The notes under the pieces: model-generated
Seen by the model: only the letters and a program-made list of their open reading frames with translations
What the model was told of the DNA's origin: nothing
The model's database searches: none
Position numbers and translations under genes: made by a program
In this document: in pieces, positions 58,405 through 64,000 of the stretch
Layout of the letters: the number at the start of each line of letters is the position of its first letter
Numbering within the stretch: position 1 is the first letter of the stretch
Assembly: GCA_016196035.1 (NCBI GenBank)
Contig: JACPYM010000002.1
Coordinates: 62,001-126,000 of the forward strand
Direction: 5' to 3'
From: Acidobacteriota bacterium
GTDB lineage: Bacteria > Acidobacteriota > Blastocatellia > RBC074
Length of the DNA stretch: 64,000 bases

Positions 58405-61400
58405 CTACAATTCGATGCCAGCCTCACTCCGGCCCAAGGTACGCGCGACCATGCGCGCCAATTCGACCGGCTCAATCGGCTTCGCCAAATGTACCTGGAA
58501 GCCGCTTTCAAGCGCTTTCTGACGATCCTGGCTGCTGGCAAAGGCAGTGAGCGCAAGGGCGGGCGTTGCACCGCCTTCTTCGGCAGCAAGGGCGCGCAGT
58601 TTAGTGATGAAGACGTAACCATCTTCGACAGGCATGCCGATGTCCGAAACCAGGAGATCGGGCCGCCATGATTTCAGGGTGCGCAACCCTTCGGCGACGG
58701 AGCCGCCCGTGCGAACTTCGGCGCCGAAGCGGCCCAGCATTACCGAGAGAATCTCACGCGTATCGCGCTCATCATCCACTACCAGCACACGCACACCGCG
58801 CAAACTGCCCCCCCCGCGCAATTCAAGCGTCTCAGCATTGGGCGCCCAGAGTTCCTGCGCGGTCGTTTCGGCATTCGGTGTCGCCAGCGGCAAGGTCACC
58901 ATAAAGTCTGTGCCTTGGTCTTTCCCCGCGCTGTAGGCGTAAATCGCGCCGCCATGCATTTCGACCAGCGATTTGACAATCGCCAAGCCCAATCCTAAAC
59001 CACCATGCTGGCGCTTGGTTGAGCTGTCGGATTGCCGGAAGCGCTCGAAAACATAGGGGAGAAATTCAGGTTCGATGCCCTGGCCCGTATCGCTCACGAT
59101 GAGCAAAGCGCGGTCTTCCATTTTTTCCAGTCGAACTTCAATCAGGCCGGCGGGTGGGGTAAACTTGACTGCATTTGAAAGCAGGTTCCAAACGATCTGT
59201 TTCATGCGCTCCGGGTCGCCTTCAAAGGGACCAACCCAGGGTTCCATCACCACTTGTAAGCGCAGGCTCTTGGCTTCGACCGAGGGCCTGATGGCGTCAA
59301 TGGCCGCGTCAATCAACTCGCGCAATTCGCAAGGCTTTTTATCCAGGCGCAGCTTGCCGGTGGCGATGCGCGAGGCGTCGAGCAGGTCTCCCACCAGGTG
59401 GGCTTGCGATTTGGCATTGCGTTCGATGGTCGCCAAAGCGCGCTCAGCAGCCGTGCGATCCATTGTTCCGGCACGCAACATTTGCGCCCAGCCTAGAATG
59501 GCCGTGAGTGGCGCGCGCAATTCGTGCGAAATCATGGCCAGGAAATCGTCTTTCAACCGGCTGGCTTCTTCGGCTTCGCGGCGCGCGGCTTGTTCATTGG
59601 CGAGTAGCGCGGCACGGGCTGCTTCAGCCTTGCGCCGCTCGACGCCCAGAACGATTTGATCGGCGACGGCGGCCAAGGCATTGAGCGTGTCCGGTTTGAG
59701 TTCGTGCCTGGCAAACATCGCCAGCACGCCCAGCAACTTGCCTTGCGAAAGTAACGGATACCCGGCAAATGCGGATAAGCCTTCACGCGCGGCCCATTCT
59801 TTGTCGCCGACGCGCGGATCGTTCAGAACGTCGTTTGTCAGATGCGGCATTTTCTCTTCCGCGATCAACCCGATTTTGAATTGGCCGAGGGGGACGAATT
59901 GATGCGCGCCGTCGGTGTGCGTGTAAAGCCCCGCGCTGGCCTGTAATTCCAGCGTGTCGCCACTATCATTGACCAGCCAGACACGCGCAAAAGCCGCGTC
60001 GAGATGGCTGACGACCGCGTGGGCGCAACCTTGCAGCATTTCAGGCAACGTCGTTTCCAGTTGATTGAGGGCGCTGCTGATTTCGATGCGCAACGCCGCG
60101 TGCTGATTGGCGCGGGCGGCTTCGCGCGCTTGCAAGCGAGCGCGCTCTTCCTGTGCGCGTTGGCGCTCAAGTCCGAGCACCAGCGTGTCTGAAGCCGCGC
60201 CCAGCGCGCTGAGCACGTCCGCGTCGAAGGGTTGGCGCGCATAGATCGCCAGCACGCCCAGCAACCGTTCACCGGCCAACAACGGATACCCGGCGAATGA
60301 GTTCAAGCCCGCCTGCTCTGCCAATTCCTGCTCACTTTGCGCCAGGGGGCGCGTGTCCAGTTCGATCAGTACGGAATCGCTGTCGCCGTGTTCAAACAGT
60401 CCGACGGCGCTGTTGGAGAGCAGCGGTTTGCGCGCCTGCGCGATCTGGCCGATGCGCCCCGGCGCGGTCGTGGCCTGGCTTGGCACCGAAACGGCGCTAG
60501 CCGCCAAAACCGTAGTTCCCGCCGAGGCCTGCAAGTCCAATTCACCGCTCTTTTCGTCGCGCAGCCAACAACGCGCCAGTTCGACCTGCATTTTCTCGAC
60601 CACGATTTCCAGCGCCTGGGCGAGCAATTGCTGCGGACTGGCAGTGACATCGGCCAGCGCTTCTGAAAGCGCCAGCCGCAAGGCGGTTTGGCGGGTGAAG
60701 CGTTCCTGGGCGCGGCGGCGCTCGGTGATGTCATTCGCGATGGCCAGGTAGCCGGTGAGTTCGCCTTGCGCATCGCGTAAGGCCGAAACCGAGAGATTGA
60801 CCGGCAGCCGCGCGCCATCTTTGCGCAGGTACGTCCATTCGGATTCGTTGGACTGCTGCAAGCGCGCTTTGGCAACCAACACGTCAAAGCCCGGCGCGAG
60901 GCGCTGCTCCAACTCCTCCGCCAGTGTTTGCGCGCGTTCGGCCAGTTCGCTGGGGTCGTGCAAGATCACGAGACTCTGTTGCCCGATCAATTCGTCGGCG
61001 TGATAGCCCAGCAACTTTTCGGCGGCTGGATTGAAGGTCGTAATCACGCCGTCGGGCGTGGTCGCAATGATCGCGTAGCTGGCGAAATCGAGGATGGCGC
61101 GCTGCACGGCGGTCGCTTCGAGCACGGCCTGTTCGGCCTTTTTCTTGGCCGTGATGTCGTTCTCAAAACCGACGAAGTGCGTCACCGCGCCCTGCGCATC
61201 GCGCACCGGCGAGACGGTCAGTTCATTCCAAAACAGCGTGCCGTCTTTGCGATAGTTGCGCAGCGTAATCGTGCAATCGCGCCCTTCGTTGAGCGCTGCG
61301 CGCAATTCAACCAAACCCGGCTGCTCGCGCTCTGCGCCTTGCAAGAAGCGGCAGTTCTTGCCGCGCACTTCGGCGGCGCTGTAACCGGTGGTGCGTTCAA

Positions 61401-63624
61401 AAGCCGGATTGACGTAGATCAATGGCATGTCGGGCGCTTGAGCATCCGCGATCAAAATCGGAAAAGCGCTAGCTTCGAGCGCGCGCATATTCAGGCGCAG
61501 TTTTTCTTCGGCCAGTTTGCGCTCGCTGATGTCGCGGATGATGCCCGTGCGCAGCCGTTTGCCTTCGCGTGTAAATTCATTGAAAGAGACTTCCAGGGCG
61601 ACCTCGCGCCCGTCACGATGCAAACCGCGTAATTCAACGCCCTGCCAATCATAGCCGCGCTTGGTCGTGCCGTTGGTCGCTGTGGCTTTGTGAATGTGCT
61701 GATCGTAAGTCGGCATCAGCTCAGTCACGTTACGCCCGAGCAAGGCTTGCGCTTCGTGGCCGAACACGCGCGCCACGGCGGGATTGGCGAATTGGATCGT
61801 GTCTTCGTCATCCACGGTGACGATGGCTTCGCCGGCAGTGAGCGCCACGTTGCGGTAACGCTCTTCGCTTTCCTGAATCTGTTGCTCCATCCGGCGGCGT
61901 TCGGTGATGTCGCGGATGATGCCGGTGAAATAATGGCGTTCTTCGCGTTTGAATTCGCTGAAGGAGAGTTCGATTTGAATTTCGTGCCCGTCCTTGTGCA
62001 AGGCGGGCACTTCGATGTGGCTCCAATTGAGGCGCTTTTCGCCGGTCGTCAAATAGTGTTTGAGTTCAGCGGCGGAATCGCCTTTTTCCTGCGCGGGCAA
62101 AAGCAAGGTGAGCGGTTGGCCGGCCAGTTCTTCGGGCGTGTAGCCAAACACCCGTGTCATCGCCGGATTGGCAAATTGGATCGCCACCTGGTCATCCACG
62201 GTAAAGATCGCTTCGGCGGCGGTCAGCGCGACATTGCGATAACGCTCTTCGCTCTCGCGCAGTTTGACCTCGATGCGGCGGCGTTCGGTGATGTCGCGGA
62301 TGAAGGCGGTATAGAGCACCTGGCCTTGCTGCTTAAACTGGCTGTTCGAGATTTCGACCAATACCTCGCCGCCATCTTTGCGCACCGCCATCGTTTCCTG
62401 CCGCGACTCGGCCTGCCGCAATTTGCCCGTGGTGACGGGTTGGCGTCCGGCTTCGGCTTGGCCGTGGTGCGGCAATAACAGGCTGACCGATTTACCGATC
62501 AACTCTTCGGGCCGGTAACCGAAGACGCGCAACGAGGCGGAATTGACAAAGCGGATGGTGCGGTCGGCATCCATCGTCAAAATCACATCTTGCGCCGTTT
62601 CAGCCAGCGCGCGGTGGCGGCCTTCGCTGTTGTGCAATTCCTGCTGAATGCGCTGCCGCTCGCTGATGTCGCGAATGACGCTCATCAGCAACAACCCGTC
62701 TTCGGTGACGATGGGGCGCTGGGTAATCTCGGTCAGGAATTCGCGGCCATGCGCATCCAAGACATAAAATTCGATTTGCTGCGCGCGCTCGTCCGCATTG
62801 CGCAAAATCAGCGCGTTGCGATTCTCTTCCTGGGGTTCGAGCAGAGCGCTGAGGTCGCTGAGATTAGCGTCGGCGCCGGAACTGGCGGCTGCTTCTTCGC
62901 CAGTTTTTTTGCGGTAGCGTTCGGGTACCAACAACTCTACGCTTTGGCCGAGCAGGGCTTCGCGGTTGTAACCAAACAGCTTTTCGGTTTGCGAATTGAT
63001 CAGCACGATGTTGCCTTCCTGATTGGCCAGCACGATGGCATCCGGCGCAAATTCGAGCAACTCCTGAAAGCGCGTGCGCGCCGAAACCAGGCTGTCAATC
63101 AAATGCCGCTGCTGGCGCATATCGCGCGCCACGGCTAGGACGCCCGTGATTTTGTCCTGTTTGTCGTGCATCAAGGTCAGCGAGAAACTGACCGGAATCA
63201 CCGTGCCTTCAGGTGGCCGCACATCCACATCCAGCGTGACGCTGCGCCAGCCATTGGCCATTTCCATCAGCTTCCAGGGCGTCGCCGGAAGTTCTTCGTT
63301 GTTGCAAACGACCGAGAGCAGACGGCCCAAAATGGCTTCTTCGCTGCACCCCAACAGCGCTGCCGCCGCCGGGTTGGCGCGCACGACGCGGCCCGCGCGG
63401 TCGGTCAGGAATAACGCCTCCGACATCGAAGAGATGATCTGTTGCACCAGATCGCGCGTCTCGGCGATTTCGGAAGCGCGCCGCTCCAATTCAAATTGCG
63501 CATTGGTCAGTTCGGCATACGCGCTTTGCAGATTGGCGAACATATCCGGCCAAGCCGTCTCTTGTTGCAGCTTGTCCTGAATTTCAGTCTCGTTGTTTTT
63601 GAATTTCCAACTGGGCAATCGCAT
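58405..63624 (-). CDS. Hybrid histidine kinase with seven PAS units (one LOV), two GAF domains and a receiver
   Basis: A 1739-residue soluble-looking sensor. The start at 63624 follows GGAGG at seven bases. Seven PAS units come first (for example [20 protein letters not shown] and [20 protein letters not shown]). Unit six carries the LOV signature GKNCRFLQG with the photoactive Cys758, followed by [18 protein letters not shown]. Two GAF domains follow ([40 protein letters not shown]), then HisKA ([20 protein letters not shown], His1367), HATPase ([37 protein letters not shown]) and a receiver ([20 protein letters not shown], Asp1661 in SDIGMP). It integrates blue light and other cues. No transmembrane helix is evident. 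The neighbour upstream may be its partner. Confidence 0.92.
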   Translation of the reverse strand: MRLPSWKFKNNETEIQDKLQQETAWPDMFANLQSAYAELTNAQFELERRASEIAETRDLVQQIISSMSEALFLTDRAGRVVRANPAAAALLGCSEEAILGRLLSVVCNNEELPATPWKLMEMANGWRSVTLDVDVRPPEGTVIPVSFSLTLMHDKQDKITGVLAVARDMRQQRHLIDSLVSARTRFQELLEFAPDAIVLANQEGNIVLINSQTEKLFGYNREALLGQSVELLVPERYRKKTGEEAAASSGADANLSDLSALLEPQEENRNALILRNADERAQQIEFYVLDAHGREFLTEITQRPIVTEDGLLLMSVIRDISERQRIQQELHNSEGRHRALAETAQDVILTMDADRTIRFVNSASLRVFGYRPEELIGKSVSLLLPHHGQAEAGRQPVTTGKLRQAESRQETMAVRKDGGEVLVEISNSQFKQQGQVLYTAFIRDITERRRIEVKLRESEERYRNVALTAAEAIFTVDDQVAIQFANPAMTRVFGYTPEELAGQPLTLLLPAQEKGDSAAELKHYLTTGEKRLNWSHIEVPALHKDGHEIQIELSFSEFKREERHYFTGIIRDITERRRMEQQIQESEERYRNVALTAGEAIVTVDDEDTIQFANPAVARVFGHEAQALLGRNVTELMPTYDQHIHKATATNGTTKRGYDWQGVELRGLHRDGREVALEVSFNEFTREGKRLRTGIIRDISERKLAEEKLRLNMRALEASAFPILIADAQAPDMPLIYVNPAFERTTGYSAAEVRGKNCRFLQGAEREQPGLVELRAALNEGRDCTITLRNYRKDGTLFWNELTVSPVRDAQGAVTHFVGFENDITAKKKAEQAVLEATAVQRAILDFASYAIIATTPDGVITTFNPAAEKLLGYHADELIGQQSLVILHDPSELAERAQTLAEELEQRLAPGFDVLVAKARLQQSNESEWTYLRKDGARLPVNLSVSALRDAQGELTGYLAIANDITERRRAQERFTRQTALRLALSEALADVTASPQQLLAQALEIVVEKMQVELARCWLRDEKSGELDLQASAGTTVLAASAVSVPSQATTAPGRIGQIAQARKPLLSNSAVGLFEHGDSDSVLIELDTRPLAQSEQELAEQAGLNSFAGYPLLAGERLLGVLAIYARQPFDADVLSALGAASDTLVLGLERQRAQEERARLQAREAARANQHAALRIEISSALNQLETTLPEMLQGCAHAVVSHLDAAFARVWLVNDSGDTLELQASAGLYTHTDGAHQFVPLGQFKIGLIAEEKMPHLTNDVLNDPRVGDKEWAAREGLSAFAGYPLLSQGKLLGVLAMFARHELKPDTLNALAAVADQIVLGVERRKAEAARAALLANEQAARREAEEASRLKDDFLAMISHELRAPLTAILGWAQMLRAGTMDRTAAERALATIERNAKSQAHLVGDLLDASRIATGKLRLDKKPCELRELIDAAIDAIRPSVEAKSLRLQVVMEPWVGPFEGDPERMKQIVWNLLSNAVKFTPPAGLIEVRLEKMEDRALLIVSDTGQGIEPEFLPYVFERFRQSDSSTKRQHGGLGLGLAIVKSLVEMHGGAIYAYSAGKDQGTDFMVTLPLATPNAETTAQELWAPNAETLELRGGGSLRGVRVLVVDDERDTREILSVMLGRFGAEVRTGGSVAEGLRTLKSWRPDLLVSDIGMPVEDGYVFITKLRALAAEEGGATPALALTAFASSQDRQKALESGFQVHLAKPIEPVELARMVARTLGRSEAGIEL

Positions 63625-63643
63625 GGGCAACCTCCTCAAAGAA

Positions 63644-63895
63644 GATGCTGGATGTTAGATGCTAGATGCTAGAGCGGATGCTAGATACTAGACACGGAAG
63701 CGGGATGCCGGAAGCGGGATGCCGGAAGCGGGATGCCGGATGCCGGATGCCGGATACCGGATGCCGGATGCGGATGCCGGATGCCGGATGCCGGATGCGG
63801 ATGCCGGATGCGGATGCCGGATGCCGGATACGGAGGAAACCTGAGTTCTCCGCCATGAGCCTCTTCCTAGCATCTAGCATCTAGCATCTAGCATC
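63644..63895. repeat. Large heptamer array (GATGCTA, GATGCCG and inverted TAGCATC)
   Basis: GATGCTG, GATGTTA and GATGCTA units on the left (63644-63690) pass into a block of GAAGCGG/GATGCCG heptamers with occasional six-base variants GATGCG (about 63697-63830); four TAGCATC units close the array (63868-63895), complementary to the left part. Open frames run through the array on both strands because of its regular composition, but they are not genes. Confidence 0.75.
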
Positions 63896-63899
63896 TTTT

Positions 63900-64000
63900 T
63901 TACGGATCAAAACTGCGGATCGTCCGCATTAAGTCAATGCCGGTAAATTCGTCCGGTTCGGTGAACTCTTCCAGGATGGGCGTATTCAGCAAGGCCGCTT
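63900..64000 (-). CDS. C-terminal end of a protein that runs off the window
   Basis: The last 32 or so codons of a minus-strand gene, ending at TAA (63900-63902). The visible end reads [20 protein letters not shown] followed by [12 protein letters not shown]. No family can be assigned from this much sequence. It lies upstream of the hybrid kinase gene on the same strand and could form an operon with it, with only the heptamer array between them. Confidence 0.5.
   Translation of the reverse strand, partial: AALLNTPILEEFTEPDEFTGIDLMRTIRSFDP

Noticed and set aside
63666-63884. Open frames of about 70 codons on both strands over the heptamer array
   Set aside because: Period-seven repeats keep all frames open; the repetitive peptides (DAGCRMPDAG type) reflect the array only.
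63644-63895. Possible CRISPR array because of regular repeats
   Set aside because: Units are 6-7 bases without spacers, the array is partly inverted, and there are no cas genes in the window.

Overview
The window looks like a chromosomal segment of a GC-rich Gram-negative bacterium, most probably an acidobacterium (class Blastocatellia is my best guess). This is an inference from gene content and style: a 1156-residue TonB-dependent receptor with an N-terminal carboxypeptidase-regulatory-like domain, a Sig-70_X6-type ECF sigma factor, outer-membrane polysaccharide export genes, and very many short palindromic repeats between genes. No rRNA or tRNA gene was recognised, so the assignment is not proven.

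Layout. 1-3944 (minus): the start of an alpha/beta hydrolase and an Oar-like TonB-dependent receptor, with a 138-bp MITE-like insertion directly after the receptor stop codon. 4283-12925 (plus): an acyl-CoA oxidation module with etfB, etfA, a membrane iron-sulfur ETF:quinone oxidoreductase, a DUF523 protein, two acyl-CoA dehydrogenases, a small secreted protein and a quinone oxidoreductase-like enzyme. 12955-15190: a scrambled patch with a truncated TPR gene, a truncated IS1-like element, a complete IS1-like element with perfect 24-bp ends, and an ECF sigma gene that has lost its start and carries an amber codon. 15289-19707 (plus): the translation cluster rplM-rpsI-rpsB-tsf-pyrH-frr, punctuated by hairpin terminators. 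20423-21134: a gene-free stretch with a strong promoter and two tandem structured RNA-like units. 21135-25507 (minus): an M28 peptidase pseudogene, a PQQ dehydrogenase carrying a cytochrome c insert, and a Tat-exported amidohydrolase. 25707-29518: a lone glycosyltransferase, DinB, HD and VOC proteins, a 287-bp MITE with 9-bp target duplication, and an IS630-like remnant.

29519-57131 (minus) is one large exopolysaccharide locus. In the order of transcription it holds a TPR/carbohydrate-binding-like protein, a Wzy-like polymerase/ligase, a Wza-like export protein, two BY-kinase/chain-length regulators (Wzc-like) with a DUF457 membrane protein between them, a GT4 enzyme, a Wzx flippase, a methyltransferase, GT2, acyltransferase, GT2, a 2-oxoglutarate oxygenase, GT4, a GT-C membrane protein, GT4, an acyltransferase, an ACP fused to a LnmK-like domain, a methyltransferase and two YdcF-family proteins. 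Upstream on the same strand lie a small secreted FecR-like protein and a 1739-residue hybrid histidine kinase whose sixth PAS unit is a LOV photosensor. No initiating phosphoglycosyl transferase is visible, so it must be elsewhere.

Together the locus suggests a decorated surface polysaccharide (methylated, acylated, possibly hydroxylated), made by a Wzx/Wzy/Wza/Wzc route and lying beside a light- and multi-signal-sensing kinase. The most unusual signals are the tandem RNA-like units near 20.9 kb, the ACP-LnmK fusion, the RGG-like tail on ribosomal protein S2, and five inverted arrays of unrelated heptanucleotide repeats.
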